From: Synechococcus sp. ROS8604
GTDB lineage: Bacteria > Cyanobacteriota > Cyanobacteriia > PCC-6307 > Cyanobiaceae
Assembly: GCF_014279655.1 (NCBI RefSeq)
Contig: NZ_CP047946.1
Span: 1,612,001-1,676,000 of the forward strand
Length of the DNA: 64,000 bases
Direction of reading: 5' to 3'
The first letter of the stretch is position 1; each line of letters begins with the position of its first letter. Positions 34,235-43,831 of the stretch are shown piece by piece. The notes below the pieces were generated by a model, which did not search any database, was not told where the DNA came from, and saw only the letters and a list, made by a program, of their open reading frames with translations. Both the position numbers and the translations under genes were made by a program.

Positions 34235-35290
34235 ATGTCAGGGATGGGATCCACAAACGTGAGCGATATCGATCAGTTTCGAGAAGCGCGCGGAACGCTG
34301 GTTGATGTGCGCACCCCCTCGGAATTTGCACAGGGCCATTGGCCTGGAGCCATCAACATCCCTCTGTTTGACGATGAACAGAGGAGCATCGTCGGTCGCA
34401 CCTACAAACAAAAGGGCCGGAAAAAGGCCATCGAGCTCGGCCTGAGCTTCACTGGCCCAGCCCTTGTTGATCTTTCCAAAGCTCTAACAAAGGCGGCTGG
34501 AGGCACAGACCAGCCGCTTCGGCTCTATTGCTGGCGGGGAGGGATGCGCTCGAACAGCATGGCTTGGCTCGCGGCTCTCCAGGACCATCCCACCCTTGTT
34601 CTCGAAGGTGGATACAAGGTGTATCGGCGCTGGGTGCTCGAACAATTTGAACGCCGCTGGCCCATCCGGCTGCTTGGTGGAAGAACGGGCACGGGAAAAA
34701 CCGATCTGCTGATCGCCTTGCAAACTCACAACGTGGCTGTGGTGGATTTGGAGGGGATAGCTCATCACCGTGGAAGCAGCTTCGGTGGTCTTGGTCAACC
34801 CCATCAGCCCAGCACTCAGCATTACGAGAATGAACTGGCTGAAGCCCTAAATGGCTACGGGAAACAACACGCTCCTCAAATTTGGCTGGAAGCCGAGAGC
34901 TCCTCTGTGGGCTGCTGCCGCATCCCAAGGGCACTATTCGAGCAAATGCAGCAGGCACCGGTGCTCGAAATTCGACGCAGTCTCGATGAGCGAATTGATC
35001 AGCTCGTGGATGTTTACGCCTGCCAAGACGCCGATGATCTATGCAAAGCGACGGAACGCATCCAGCGCAGACTCGGACCTCAAAGGACGCAAGCGGCTTT
35101 AGAGGCGATCAAAGATCAGCGCTGGCGCGATGCCTGCAGCGAGATGCTCGACTACTACGACCGCTGCTACGACCACGAGCTCAAGCAAGCCCGCGACACA
35201 GCCAATCTTGATCTCAGTGGCCGCAATCCGCACGATGCGGCAATCGAACTGCTTAACACCGGACGCGTTGTACCGATCGAAGCCCCTTAA
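34235..35290 (+). CDS. mnmH: tRNA 2-selenouridine synthase (MnmH/SelU)
   Basis: A 351-residue two-domain enzyme. The rhodanese domain (about 8-135) has the catalytic cysteine in YCWRGGMRS (C99); the P-loop domain starts with [10 protein letters not shown] (148-157). MnmH first geranylates 2-thiouridine at the tRNA wobble position, then exchanges it for selenium from selenophosphate. No selD is in the window. It is divergent from gun4. Length and both motifs are typical. Confidence 0.93.
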   Translation: MSGMGSTNVSDIDQFREARGTLVDVRTPSEFAQGHWPGAINIPLFDDEQRSIVGRTYKQKGRKKAIELGLSFTGPALVDLSKALTKAAGGTDQPLRLYCWRGGMRSNSMAWLAALQDHPTLVLEGGYKVYRRWVLEQFERRWPIRLLGGRTGTGKTDLLIALQTHNVAVVDLEGIAHHRGSSFGGLGQPHQPSTQHYENELAEALNGYGKQHAPQIWLEAESSSVGCCRIPRALFEQMQQAPVLEIRRSLDERIDQLVDVYACQDADDLCKATERIQRRLGPQRTQAALEAIKDQRWRDACSEMLDYYDRCYDHELKQARDTANLDLSGRNPHDAAIELLNTGRVVPIEAP

Positions 35291-35319
35291 GATCCCGCGT
35301 AGGTATTGGAGCAGCATTG

Positions 35320-35691
35320 ATGGCAGACGGAAGCAAGGCAGTGATCCAGTTCCTGCGCGGCGTGGATGAACCCGTTGTTCCTGACATCCGCGTGACACGC
35401 AGTCGTGATGGACGAACTGGTCAGGCCATCTTCGTGTTTGAACAACCCGAGGCCCTAGCTCCTGAAGTGATGGAAGCCATCACAGGCGTGTTCATGCTCG
35501 ATGAAGAGGGCACGCTCGTCACGCGAGAGGTGAATGGCAAGTTTGTGAACGGCAAACCAAGCGCCTTGGAAGCCACCTACACCTGGAAGAGCGAGCAGGA
35601 TTTTGAGCGTTTCATGCGCTTCGCTCAGCGATATGCCGATTCCTCAGGTCTTGGTTATTCCCAGGATTCGGGCGAAGCTGCGCAGGATTAG
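35320..35691 (+). CDS. psb28: Photosystem II assembly factor Psb28
   Basis: A 123-residue Psb28, which binds PSII assembly intermediates at the stromal side of CP47 and helps chlorophyll-protein biogenesis. Family core: [49 protein letters not shown] and [21 protein letters not shown]. The ATG at 35320 directly follows another ATG. The last 30 residues lie in a 91-bp segment repeated at 37361, where the same frame runs on to a different C-terminal tail. The present ending (SGEAAQD*) may thus be secondary. Confidence 0.95.
   Translation: MADGSKAVIQFLRGVDEPVVPDIRVTRSRDGRTGQAIFVFEQPEALAPEVMEAITGVFMLDEEGTLVTREVNGKFVNGKPSALEATYTWKSEQDFERFMRFAQRYADSSGLGYSQDSGEAAQD
35590..35680 (+). repeat. 91-bp direct repeat, copy 1 (within psb28)
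   Basis: Encodes the 3' part of psb28. It matches 37361-37451 base for base except for G versus A at 35670/37441. The copies are in the same orientation, 1771 bases apart, flanking the aldehyde dehydrogenase. Confidence 0.98.
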
Positions 35692-35748
35692 AGATAGATC
35701 ACCGGTCTGCCGCTCCATTGCTAACCCTGAAACTTAAGAGTTAATCCT

Positions 35749-37128
35749 TTGATCCTGTCCATCGACGAACTCCGCCGCATGCAGGACAGCGTGGGTCGAG
35801 GTCTCACCCGAACTGATACTTGGCGACGAGACCAATTGCTGCGCCTCAGCGAGCTGGTTGAACAACACGAACAGGAGGTGATTGAAGCCCTGGCGGCAGA
35901 TCTGGGCAAACCCCCAACCGAAGCCTTCTTCGAAATTGTTGCGCTGCGCCAGGAACTCAAGCTGGCCCAGCGCCAACTTCGCAGATGGATGAGCCCCCGG
36001 CGCGTCACGGTCCCCCTGGCACAGCGTCCTGGCCGAGCGGATGTCATCCCAGAACCGCTGGGCTGCGTCCTGATCATCGGTCCCTGGAACTATCCCTTCT
36101 CTCTGACGCTTCAGCCCCTGATCAGCGCCCTTGCCGCCGGAAACACCGCGGTTCTGAAGCCATCCGAACACGCACCGGCGATCGCAGACTTGATCAGCCG
36201 TCTGATTGCAAAGCACTTCGAACCTGAGGTTGTTCGTGTCGAACAGGGGAATGGAAGCGTCGCAGAGGCGCTGGTTGCCCTGCCATTCGATCACATCTTT
36301 TTCACCGGCGGTGGCGCCATCGGGCGCAAGGTGCTCGAAGGAGCCGCGGCACATCTCACCCCGGTGACTCTGGAACTTGGCGGGAAAAGTCCGGCCCTTG
36401 TGCTTGGAGGTGCGGATATGACGGTGAGCGCACGGCGACTGATCTGGGGCAAAGCACTCAATGCCGGCCAGACCTGCATTGCGCCGGATCATCTGCTCGT
36501 GCAGCCCGGGCTGAAGGCAGCGCTGCTGAAGGCCATGGCCTCAGCTCGCACCGACATGTACGGAAGCGACCCCCTGGCGTCGGAACAACTTGCCTGCATC
36601 GTCAACGACCGGCAATTTCTACGTCTGGAAGCCCTGCTGGAAGAAGCGCAGCAGGAGGGTCGCGTCCTGATCGGCGGAGAGATCAACCGTGATCAGCGGC
36701 GCATCGCTCCGACGGTGATTCGTGTTGACGACCGCCGCGATCCCCTAATGGCCGATGAATTGTTCGGTCCCTTGCTGCCGGTGCTGGAGCTGAAGGACCT
36801 AACCCAGACCTTGGCCGAGATCCGCCAGGGTCCCAAGCCCTTGGCGCTCTACCTCTTTGGAGGCAATGAGGCCCAGCAGCAGGAAGTGCTGGAAACCTCG
36901 AGCTCCGGTGGGGTCTGCTTCAACGATGTGGTGATGCAAGCAGGAGTGCCGGATCTGCCCTTCGGCGGCGTGGGCGGCAGCGGCATGGGCAATTACCACG
37001 GCCAGGCTGGCTTCGACACCTTCAGCCATGCCAAGTCTGTACTGCGACGGCCCTTCCGCTTGGATTTCAAGCTGCGGTATCCCCCCTACCGCATTGATCT
37101 CAACCTGTTGAGGCGGTTTGCGGGATGA
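35749..37128 (+). CDS. Aldehyde dehydrogenase (class 3-like)
   Basis: A 459-residue NAD(P)-dependent aldehyde dehydrogenase lacking the long N-terminus of class 1/2 enzymes. Motifs: IIGPWNYPFSLTLQPLISALAAGNTAVLKPSE (cofactor binding), FTGGGAIGR, the catalytic base in LELGGKSP and the nucleophile in NAGQTCIAPDH. The C-terminal basic, hydrophobic tail fits the fatty-aldehyde type. It starts at TTG 35749. It lies between two copies of the psb28 3' end, so it was probably inserted here. In cyanobacteria this class can oxidise fatty aldehydes or lipid-peroxidation products; the substrate is inferred. Confidence 0.9.
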   Translation: MILSIDELRRMQDSVGRGLTRTDTWRRDQLLRLSELVEQHEQEVIEALAADLGKPPTEAFFEIVALRQELKLAQRQLRRWMSPRRVTVPLAQRPGRADVIPEPLGCVLIIGPWNYPFSLTLQPLISALAAGNTAVLKPSEHAPAIADLISRLIAKHFEPEVVRVEQGNGSVAEALVALPFDHIFFTGGGAIGRKVLEGAAAHLTPVTLELGGKSPALVLGGADMTVSARRLIWGKALNAGQTCIAPDHLLVQPGLKAALLKAMASARTDMYGSDPLASEQLACIVNDRQFLRLEALLEEAQQEGRVLIGGEINRDQRRIAPTVIRVDDRRDPLMADELFGPLLPVLELKDLTQTLAEIRQGPKPLALYLFGGNEAQQQEVLETSSSGGVCFNDVVMQAGVPDLPFGGVGGSGMGNYHGQAGFDTFSHAKSVLRRPFRLDFKLRYPPYRIDLNLLRRFAG

Positions 37129-37360
37129 CGAGACAAAGATCCCGAACTTCCCTGCCGCTGCAGTCGCTCTAAGTGACTGGCGCTTTGAGACTGACACGGT
37201 CTTTTTCGAGCAACGGACTTCTTGACTCCGATGACATCGAAGCAAGCAGCCGACATTGGAGTCCACCGCCCACGGGTGAGTGCAGGCCTTGGACGCCAGA
37301 GGCTTCCGCAAGGCACACCTAAACGACATCTCGGCCCGCTAGCGCATCATCAGCAGGACA
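37129..37360. other. Non-coding stretch between aldehyde dehydrogenase and psb28 copy, with a possible HTH remnant
   Basis: No intact gene. A plus-strand frame from 37231 to 37374 reads MTSKQAADIGVHRPRVSAG..., resembling the helix-turn-helix of XRE-type antitoxins (QAA..LGV..PRVS). It has no upstream half and runs into the repeat, so it is at best debris. It would fit an element brought in with the aldehyde dehydrogenase. Confidence 0.3.
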
Positions 37361-37451
37361 AGCGAGCAGGATTTTGAGCGTTTCATGCGCTTCGCTCAGC
37401 GATATGCCGATTCCTCAGGTCTTGGTTATTCCCAGGATTCAGGCGAAGCTG
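37361..37451 (+). repeat. 91-bp direct repeat, copy 2
   Basis: Second copy of the psb28 3' segment at 35590-35680, with one mismatch. Confidence 0.98.
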
Positions 37452-37477
37452 TAGAAAGTGATAACGCAAAAGGGTGA
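37361..37477 (+). pseudogene. psb28: Truncated psb28 3' end (second copy)
   Basis: The segment at 37361-37451 repeats the psb28 3' end with one mismatch and keeps its frame. The frame then goes on to a new tail, VESDNAKG, and stops with TGA at 37475-37477, overlapping the GTG start of the next gene (37474) in a GTGA. Thirty-eight codons remain with no start of their own. Such tight stop/start coupling is typical of an original operon, so this copy probably marks the ancestral end of psb28 before the insertion. Confidence 0.85.
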
Positions 37478-38553
37478 AGCTTCAACACTGGCTTGGACTT
37501 TGTGCCGTTCTGGCAACAGGTCTGCTGCTCTGGAGTCTGCGTGAAGTCCTAATCCACTTGTTCGCGGCCATTGTTTTGGCAATGGCGCTGTGCACCCTTG
37601 TTGGAGCCCTGCGTCAACGCTGGAATATTCCCAGGCCTCTGGCTCTTTTGGCCTGTGTTTTCGGTCTCGTGGTGATGGTTGCTGTTGGCTTAACCGTGAT
37701 CGTGCCGCCCTTTACGAGCCAGTTTCAACAATTAATTCTTCAGCTGCCATCGGCGGCAAAAGCCCTGAAAGAACTGCTTTTGCAGGCTTTTTCATCGGTT
37801 AGCTCAATGGTTTACGGCAGTGGGAGTTCTAGTAATTGGAGCGAACTACTCTTTCCCAAAGGTTTGGCGGATAGTCCAGGCGGGCCTGCGATTGCCTCAA
37901 GCGTGACTGGAGGATTTCTCAGCCTTCTTGGCTTGGCAGGCAATGTTGGCAGTGGTCTGCTGCAGCTTCTTTTCGTCGTTGCCGTCACCTTGATGGTGGC
38001 GGTCCAACCCCATTCGTACAAGAACGTTGGCATCCAGATGTTGCCGTCCTTCTATCGAAGACGAGCTCGCGTCATCCTCAACATGTGCGGCGATGCCCTC
38101 AGCAGCTGGATGATCGGCGTGTTGATCAGTTCGGTTTGCGTCGCTGTTTTGGCGGGCATCGGGCTTTCACTCCTAGGAGTGAAGCTCGTGATGGCCAATG
38201 CATTGCTTGCGGGATTGCTCAACGTGATTCCCAATGTGGGTCCCACGCTGAGCACGGTCTTTCCGATGTCCGTTGCTCTCCTCGATGCTCCTTGGAAAGC
38301 ATTGGCTGTCTTGGGGCTCTACATCGTGATTCAAAACCTTGAGAGCTACGTCATCACGCCTTCTGTGATGCAGCGCCAGGTCAATTTGCTTCCAGGGCTC
38401 ACCCTTGCAGCTCAATTCATATTCACCGTTCTGTTCGGTCCGCTTGGCTTGTTGCTCGCTCTGCCTTTAGCGGTTGTCTTGCAGGTGCTCATTCGGGAAG
38501 TCGTCGTTCACGATCTTCTTGACCCCTGGAAGCGGCAGAAACTGGCCTCATGA
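37474..38553 (+). CDS. AI-2E family (PerM-like) transporter, first of two
   Basis: A 359-residue polytopic membrane protein of the AI-2E/PerM family, with about eight hydrophobic segments and the family's LLNVIPNVGPTLSTVFP motif near the C-terminal half. Some members export autoinducer-2 and others exchange sodium for protons; the function here is unknown. The GTG start at 37474 overlaps the TGA of the psb28 remnant. The stop overlaps the next paralogue's ATG (38550-38553). Confidence 0.8.
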   Translation: MKLQHWLGLCAVLATGLLLWSLREVLIHLFAAIVLAMALCTLVGALRQRWNIPRPLALLACVFGLVVMVAVGLTVIVPPFTSQFQQLILQLPSAAKALKELLLQAFSSVSSMVYGSGSSSNWSELLFPKGLADSPGGPAIASSVTGGFLSLLGLAGNVGSGLLQLLFVVAVTLMVAVQPHSYKNVGIQMLPSFYRRRARVILNMCGDALSSWMIGVLISSVCVAVLAGIGLSLLGVKLVMANALLAGLLNVIPNVGPTLSTVFPMSVALLDAPWKALAVLGLYIVIQNLESYVITPSVMQRQVNLLPGLTLAAQFIFTVLFGPLGLLLALPLAVVLQVLIREVVVHDLLDPWKRQKLAS

Positions 38554-39617
38554 ACGCACGCACCCTGCTGATTGCCCTCACATCCATCCTGCTCACACTG
38601 CTTCTATGGCAGCTGCGCTGGGTGCTGCTGATTCTGTTCGGAGCCGTCGTGTTGGCCGTGACCCTCGACGTTCCGATTCAGAAGTTGATGCAACGCTTCA
38701 GGCTCAAACGGCCCGTTGCGCTGTTGCTGGTTCTGGTGAGCTTGTTCCTCGGTGGAACCTTGGTGGTTCAACTTCTCCTGCCTGAACTGCTGGGTCAATT
38801 CGAACAACTCACTGCGCTATTGCCCAATTTGATCGACAAAATCAAGTCGATCATCGCCACGCAACCAAGCCTGGCAGACCTCAATATCAGTCCCTCTGAA
38901 TCGCTGAGCTGGACAGGAATTCAGCCCGTTGGGGCACAGCTACTTGGTTATGCCGGTGGTGCTGCCAACGGCTTGATTCAAGTGCTCCTAATGAGTCTGC
39001 TGGCGATTCTGCTCGCGCTCGATCCCAATTCTCATCGGCAGATGCTGATCGCCGTGAGTCCACGCCCTGCACGGGCTCAGGTCACGGAATTGCTGGATCG
39101 CTGCCGTGAAGCTCTGGGTGGATGGCTTGCCGGCATGACCATTTCAGCGACCGCGGTGTTTGTCCTCACCTGGACAGGGCTTGCCCTTCTTGGTGTCCCT
39201 TTGGCCCTGCTCAGCGGCTTGGTGTGTGGCTTGCTCACCTTTGTCCCCACGATTGGGCCTTCAGCCGCGACCCTTGTGCCGATGGGGATTGCCCTGCTGA
39301 TCTCCCCAACCCTGATGGTGCAGGTGTTGGTCTTGCGACTTGCACTGCAAAACCTAGAAGCTTTTGTCGTAACGCCTGTGCTGCTGAGTCGGACGGTGAA
39401 TCTCTTGCCAACGGTTGCACTGACCGCCCAGCTCAGCCTGGGAGCCCTGCTCGGGCTGCCAGGCGTACTGCTCGCGTTACCGCTGGTAGTGGTGCTACAA
39501 GTGATCATGCAGCAAGTTGTGATCAGGCAGATCATGGATCGCTGGGAGTTATCCCCCGTATTGCCATCCCGTGCCGCTGAGCTCGAGGGCAGCAGCGTCA
39601 CGGTGGAGAACCGCTGA
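38550..39617 (+). CDS. AI-2E family (PerM-like) transporter, second of two
   Basis: A 355-residue paralogue of the preceding gene, with the equivalent LLTFVPTIGPSAATLVP motif and the same helix arrangement. Tandem position and the four-base overlap point to an old duplication with co-translation, perhaps forming a hetero-oligomer. Its 3' end overlaps the convergent flavin reductase gene by 69 bases. Confidence 0.8.
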   Translation: MNARTLLIALTSILLTLLLWQLRWVLLILFGAVVLAVTLDVPIQKLMQRFRLKRPVALLLVLVSLFLGGTLVVQLLLPELLGQFEQLTALLPNLIDKIKSIIATQPSLADLNISPSESLSWTGIQPVGAQLLGYAGGAANGLIQVLLMSLLAILLALDPNSHRQMLIAVSPRPARAQVTELLDRCREALGGWLAGMTISATAVFVLTWTGLALLGVPLALLSGLVCGLLTFVPTIGPSAATLVPMGIALLISPTLMVQVLVLRLALQNLEAFVVTPVLLSRTVNLLPTVALTAQLSLGALLGLPGVLLALPLVVVLQVIMQQVVIRQIMDRWELSPVLPSRAAELEGSSVTVENR

Positions 39618-40031
39618 TTTCACTTGGCCAAGAAACACGGTGTGATCACCATGGGCAAGTTCCCCCACGAGCTCACACTCCACGGCACCCAAAGCATCCT
39701 TCAGGATCGGTAAACCCAGCTCGCCCGTTGTAAAAGGTGCGGCATCAAACCGACCGCCAACCGCTTGCTGGGGCTTGAAAAACACAGCAGCTAAATCCTT
39801 CTGATCAGCTGCCAACACGTTGAGGGAGAAGCGGCGCGTGCGTTGAATCATGCCGTTACTGGTGCTGTCAGCACGTACAGCCATCACCACGAGGGGTGGA
39901 TCGAACGATCCCTGCGTCACCCAACTCGCGGTGAACCCGTTGACTTGATCCCCTTCTGCAACACCGCAGATGAACAAGCCATGGGGGATTTTTCTAAGGA
40001 GGACTTTCTTGGCGTCGAGATCAAGCGACAT
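39549..40031 (-). CDS. Flavin reductase-like FMN-binding protein
   Basis: A 160-residue protein of the flavin-reductase-like family: VLLRKIPHGLFICGVAEGDQVNGFTASWVTQGSFDPPLVVMAV, then RRFSLNVLAADQKDLAAVFF. It resembles the stand-alone or C-terminal flavin reductase domain of cyanobacterial flavodiiron proteins, which bind FMN and use NAD(P)H. No flavodiiron core is nearby. ATG at 40031. It converges on the second PerM gene. Confidence 0.8.
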   Translation of the reverse strand: MSLDLDAKKVLLRKIPHGLFICGVAEGDQVNGFTASWVTQGSFDPPLVVMAVRADSTSNGMIQRTRRFSLNVLAADQKDLAAVFFKPQQAVGGRFDAAPFTTGELGLPILKDALGAVECELVGELAHGDHTVFLGQVKSAVLHRDAAALELSGTGWQYGG

Positions 40032-40063
40032 TGTGTATTCGAGGCGGACTTCCAACTTAGGAG

Positions 40064-40279
40064 TCAGGGCTCAGACCGACGCACGGGTCGGTAGTGACGC
40101 CACATGGAGGGAAGAAGAACGATGACCACCACTGCAAGGAGATGGTGCCGAATCGCAAAAATCAGGCTGGTCAGCGTGAGGTGATCCACCAGAAGCTGAA
40201 GCTCCACCCGTAGATCCAACAGAGCAAGAACGCCCAACAGCAGGGGAACCCAGCGTTGGGATGGAGAGCTGGGTGTCAT
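40064..40279 (-). CDS. Small membrane protein, conserved hypothetical
   Basis: A 71-residue protein with two hydrophobic segments (WVPLLLGVLALLDLRVELQLL and LLAVVVIVLLPSMW) and a basic end (RHYRPVRRSEP). It lies only seven bases after the secF stop in the same direction, so it likely belongs to the secDF transcript. Similar small proteins occur in related strains. Function unknown. Confidence 0.55.
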   Translation of the reverse strand: MTPSSPSQRWVPLLLGVLALLDLRVELQLLVDHLTLTSLIFAIRHHLLAVVVIVLLPSMWRHYRPVRRSEP

Positions 40280-40286
40280 GGCCAAA

Positions 40287-41288
40287 TCACGCACCCGCCG
40301 TGCGTTGCCTTGGCCAGATACTGAGAAGGGAAGGGGCCAGGGCGATGCTGGACCAGCTGCCCACAATCACGCCGATCGCAAGCGCCACTGCAAACCAAAA
40401 CAAGGTGGAACCGCCAAACAAAATTAAACCCAAGAGCGGTAGCAAGGTGGTGCCACTGGTGTAAAGGGTGCGGGTGAGCGTGGCGGACACAGCACGATCC
40501 ACCTGAGCATCCAGGGGTAGGTCACCATCTTCGCGTTGGCGTTCGCGGATGCGGTCAAACACCACCACGGTGTCATTCACGGAATAGCCAGCGATGGTGA
40601 GAAGCGAAACAGCAAACAAACTGTCGACTTCCAAACCACTGATCAGTCCAAGCCAGGCGAAGACACCACACACAATCAACACGTCATGGCCTAAGGCCAC
40701 GAGTGCCAAAACGGCATAACGTCCGTCGTAGCGAATGCTGATGTAGAGGGCGATACCGGCAAACGCGACCAGCAAAGAGATCAAACTGCTGCGCAGCAAC
40801 TGACCACCAAGGCTGGGGCCAATCGTGTCAACCGATTGACCACCCACTTCAAAGGGACCCGCAATGGGCTCAAGAACCTCGATCACGGCTTGTCCTTGGA
40901 AAGCGCTTAACGCTGGCATGCGCACCACCACCGATTCCCCTCGATCCAGCAACTGAACCCGAGCCGAAGAAAGATTGGGGAGGGTGCCGGAATCTTGATC
41001 GCTTCCTTCCGCAGGCAGGGTGAGGCCTTCAAGCTTCTGCTGGATATCGATGGCCTTGATGTCTTGGCAATTGTCTTTGCACAAGCGCTCGAGCTGGATT
41101 TTGGTTCCACCTGTGAAATCGAGTCCAGGCCTTAAGGGGGAACGAATCTGAGGATTCGTCCAGCTCAGCACCAAACCCAGCGCGCTGATCAACAACACCA
41201 TCACAGAGATCAACCAAACCTTGCGCCGTTGTCGACTCAGAGGAAAACGCAAAGGGCGTTCTTGACCAGTTGGAGAGGACACAGCCAT
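40287..41288 (-). CDS. secF: Protein translocase subunit SecF
   Basis: A 333-residue membrane protein with six predicted membrane segments and a periplasmic domain between the first and second (GLDFTGGTKIQLE). The second half holds the RND-like AGYSVNDTVVVFDRIRE motif. With SecD it uses the proton gradient to help proteins exit the SecYEG channel. It is three bases downstream of secD, in the same operon. Confidence 0.95.
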   Translation of the reverse strand: MAVSSPTGQERPLRFPLSRQRRKVWLISVMVLLISALGLVLSWTNPQIRSPLRPGLDFTGGTKIQLERLCKDNCQDIKAIDIQQKLEGLTLPAEGSDQDSGTLPNLSSARVQLLDRGESVVVRMPALSAFQGQAVIEVLEPIAGPFEVGGQSVDTIGPSLGGQLLRSSLISLLVAFAGIALYISIRYDGRYAVLALVALGHDVLIVCGVFAWLGLISGLEVDSLFAVSLLTIAGYSVNDTVVVFDRIRERQREDGDLPLDAQVDRAVSATLTRTLYTSGTTLLPLLGLILFGGSTLFWFAVALAIGVIVGSWSSIALAPSLLSIWPRQRTAGA

Positions 41289-41291
41289 GGC

Positions 41292-42782
41292 TCAAACAGC
41301 GGAGGAAGGCAGCTGCCTTGCGGGCAGAAAATTGGTGGGGCGGCGCAGCGATTGATAGCCCATCAAGAAGCGCAAGAGCGTGCGCGTGCAAGTCAGTGCC
41401 GTGAACAGGCTGAGCAGAACACCGATTCCAAGCGTTGCCGCAAAGCCTTTCACCAGACCGGTTCCAAGAAAAAACAGCGCAGCGCAACTAATCAGCGTGG
41501 TGATGTGACCATCAACGATTGAGGAGAAAGCTTGAGAGAAGCCTGTTTCGATCGATCGGATCAAGGTATTTCCTCGACGTAATTCGTCTTTGATGCGCTC
41601 AAAGATCAACACGTTCGCATCCACGGCCATACCAATACTGAGGATGAATCCGGCCGTTCCTGGCAACGTGAGGGTCACTCCGATCAGCTCATAGGCCGCC
41701 AGGTTGAACAGGGCGTAAAGACTGAGTGCCAGAACTGCCACGACACCTGCCAGTCGATAAACGAGCAGCATGAAAATGGCGACCAACACCAAACCCGCAA
41801 GTGCGGCGATCAGGCTGCGACGCACATTTTCGGCGCCAAGAGTGGGTCCAATCGTGCGCACCTCAAGGATTTCTACCGGCAAAGGGAGGGAGCCTCCGCG
41901 AATTTTGACTTCTAGGTCGCGAGCATCTTCTGCGGTGAAGTTTCCAGTAATGACAGCGGAACCACCTGTAATGCCAGCGGCTTTGAACTGCTCACCCACT
42001 CCCGCTTCGCTAATTGAGGACCCATCAAGCACGATTCCGAGCAGACGCCCGGTGCCTGCGATTGAGCGGGTGAGCTCTGCAAATTTGTCACCACCCTCTC
42101 GATTGAAGTTGAGCGTCACTTCCCAGCTGCTGCCGTTTTGCTGCTGTTGACGCCCAGCAGTGACGAGATCCTTACCGGTGAGTCCCGCCGGCTCGAACCG
42201 ATCCACAATTTCTTCGTTGGCACGAGCCAGCAGCTGTTCCAGCTGCTCTTGTTCAGAATCAGCAGTTCCTTCAAGACCCAACTCTTTTTGGGCCTTGGCT
42301 AACTGCTTAGGGGAGGGGTCATCGTTTTGATCGCCTGAATCAGAGTTGTCCTTGCTTTTGTTCAACTCCAGCACGCTTTCCAATTGAGCTCTTAGCTGCA
42401 TCAATCCCCGCAATTCCTCATCAGTGCCAGGTTTCTGCGCTCTGAACTCAAGCAACGCTGTACTTCCAAGAACTTCAGCTGCTCTGGTGGGATCAGTTTC
42501 TCCGGGAAGTTGTAAAACCAATTGATTGTCTCCAACGGTTTGGAGAGTCGACTCGGCGACACCCAAGCCATTGACGCGGCGATCCAGCACGGCTTTCACG
42601 GCTTCCAGCTGCTCGGGTTTCACTTTGGTGATTTCACCGGAGGGCTGCACTTCCAAAGTGAGTTGACTCCCACCACGGAGATCTAACCCAAGCTCTAGAG
42701 GAAAACCGGGACTGATAAGAATCGATCCAGCAGCGATGGCCAGAGCGAGGATGAGGGCAAACCACCCCTGTTGACGGGCCAT
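41292..42782 (-). CDS. secD: Protein translocase subunit SecD
   Basis: A 496-residue partner of SecF. The start GLDLRGGSQLTLEV, the large periplasmic domain, and the IGMAVDANVLIFERIKDELR motif in the membrane half are typical. The periplasmic insert near residues 130-180 is rich in acidic residues and Asn/Ser, as often in cyanobacterial SecD. It follows pdhB by three bases, so pdhB-secD-secF form one unit. Confidence 0.95.
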   Translation of the reverse strand: MARQQGWFALILALAIAAGSILISPGFPLELGLDLRGGSQLTLEVQPSGEITKVKPEQLEAVKAVLDRRVNGLGVAESTLQTVGDNQLVLQLPGETDPTRAAEVLGSTALLEFRAQKPGTDEELRGLMQLRAQLESVLELNKSKDNSDSGDQNDDPSPKQLAKAQKELGLEGTADSEQEQLEQLLARANEEIVDRFEPAGLTGKDLVTAGRQQQQNGSSWEVTLNFNREGGDKFAELTRSIAGTGRLLGIVLDGSSISEAGVGEQFKAAGITGGSAVITGNFTAEDARDLEVKIRGGSLPLPVEILEVRTIGPTLGAENVRRSLIAALAGLVLVAIFMLLVYRLAGVVAVLALSLYALFNLAAYELIGVTLTLPGTAGFILSIGMAVDANVLIFERIKDELRRGNTLIRSIETGFSQAFSSIVDGHITTLISCAALFFLGTGLVKGFAATLGIGVLLSLFTALTCTRTLLRFLMGYQSLRRPTNFLPARQLPSSAV

Positions 42783-42785
42783 GAA

Positions 42786-43769
42786 TCAGAGCCCCGTGCG
42801 CACGATGGCCTGGGCCGTTTCCACGATTTGGTGGGGCTGAATAATTGTCAGATTTTCAAGGTTGCCGTTGTAAGGCGTGGGAATGTCCTGGCTGGATAAG
42901 CGAATGGGCCTGGCATCGAGATCGTCGAAGCAATGCTCCGTGATCAGGGCAATCAGTTCAGCTCCGATGCCACCGGTCTTCATGCACTCCTCCACCACGA
43001 TCACCCGATGGGTCTTACGGATGGAGCGAGCGATCGTTTCCATATCGAAGGGCTTGAGACTGATCAGATCGATCAACTCAGCATTGATGCCATCCGCTTC
43101 CAGCTGCTCCACAGCTTTCAAGCAATGGTGGCGCATACGTGAGTAAGTCAGGATCGTGACGTCACTGCCCTCTTTCACCAGATCCGCCTGATCCAAAGCA
43201 CAGGTGTAATCACCTTCTGGCAATTCTTCTGTGAGGTTGTATAGCAACACATGCTCAAAAAAGAGCACGGGGTTGTTGTCGCGAATCGCAGCTTTCATCA
43301 GCCCCTTGGCATTGGTGGGCGTGCTGCAAGCCACGATCTTGATGCCAGGCACGGCATGGAAATAGGCCTCAAGGCGCTGGCTATGTTCAGCTCCCAGTTG
43401 GCGGCCCACCCCTCCTGGTCCACGCACCACGGTGGGAATGGTGAAATTTCCCCCACTGGTATAGCGGAGCATCCCCATGTTGTTGGAGATCTGATTGAAG
43501 GCCAGCAGCAGGAAGCCCATGTTCATGCCCTCCACGATGGGCCTCAGGCCTGTCATGGCTGCACCGACAGCCATGCCCGTAAAACTGTTTTCAGCAATCG
43601 GTGTGTCGAGCACACGCAATTCGCCGTATTTCTCGTAGAGATCCTTTGTGACCTTGTAGGAGCCGCCGTATTGACCGACGTCTTCCCCCATCACGCAAAC
43701 GTGGGGATCTCGGGCCATCTCCTCGTCGATGGCCTCACGAAGTGCGTTGAAGAGAAGGGTCCCTGCCAC
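42786..43769 (-). CDS. pdhB: Pyruvate dehydrogenase E1 component, beta subunit
   Basis: A 327-residue E1-beta (transketolase-like pyrimidine-binding half). It makes acetyl-CoA together with E1-alpha, E2 and E3. Conserved features: [37 protein letters not shown], and the C-terminal VVEEC(M)[10 protein letters not shown]. It heads the pdhB-secD-secF run. Coupling metabolism to Sec in one operon is a known arrangement in picocyanobacteria rather than a functional link. Confidence 0.93.
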   Translation of the reverse strand: MAGTLLFNALREAIDEEMARDPHVCVMGEDVGQYGGSYKVTKDLYEKYGELRVLDTPIAENSFTGMAVGAAMTGLRPIVEGMNMGFLLLAFNQISNNMGMLRYTSGGNFTIPTVVRGPGGVGRQLGAEHSQRLEAYFHAVPGIKIVACSTPTNAKGLMKAAIRDNNPVLFFEHVLLYNLTEELPEGDYTCALDQADLVKEGSDVTILTYSRMRHHCLKAVEQLEADGINAELIDLISLKPFDMETIARSIRKTHRVIVVEECMKTGGIGAELIALITEHCFDDLDARPIRLSSQDIPTPYNGNLENLTIIQPHQIVETAQAIVRTGL

Positions 43770-43831
43770 GGCGTTGCTGCAATCCCGGCCAAGCCGGCGT
43801 GAGTGGCCAAGCTATCTCAGCAACGAAAAAA

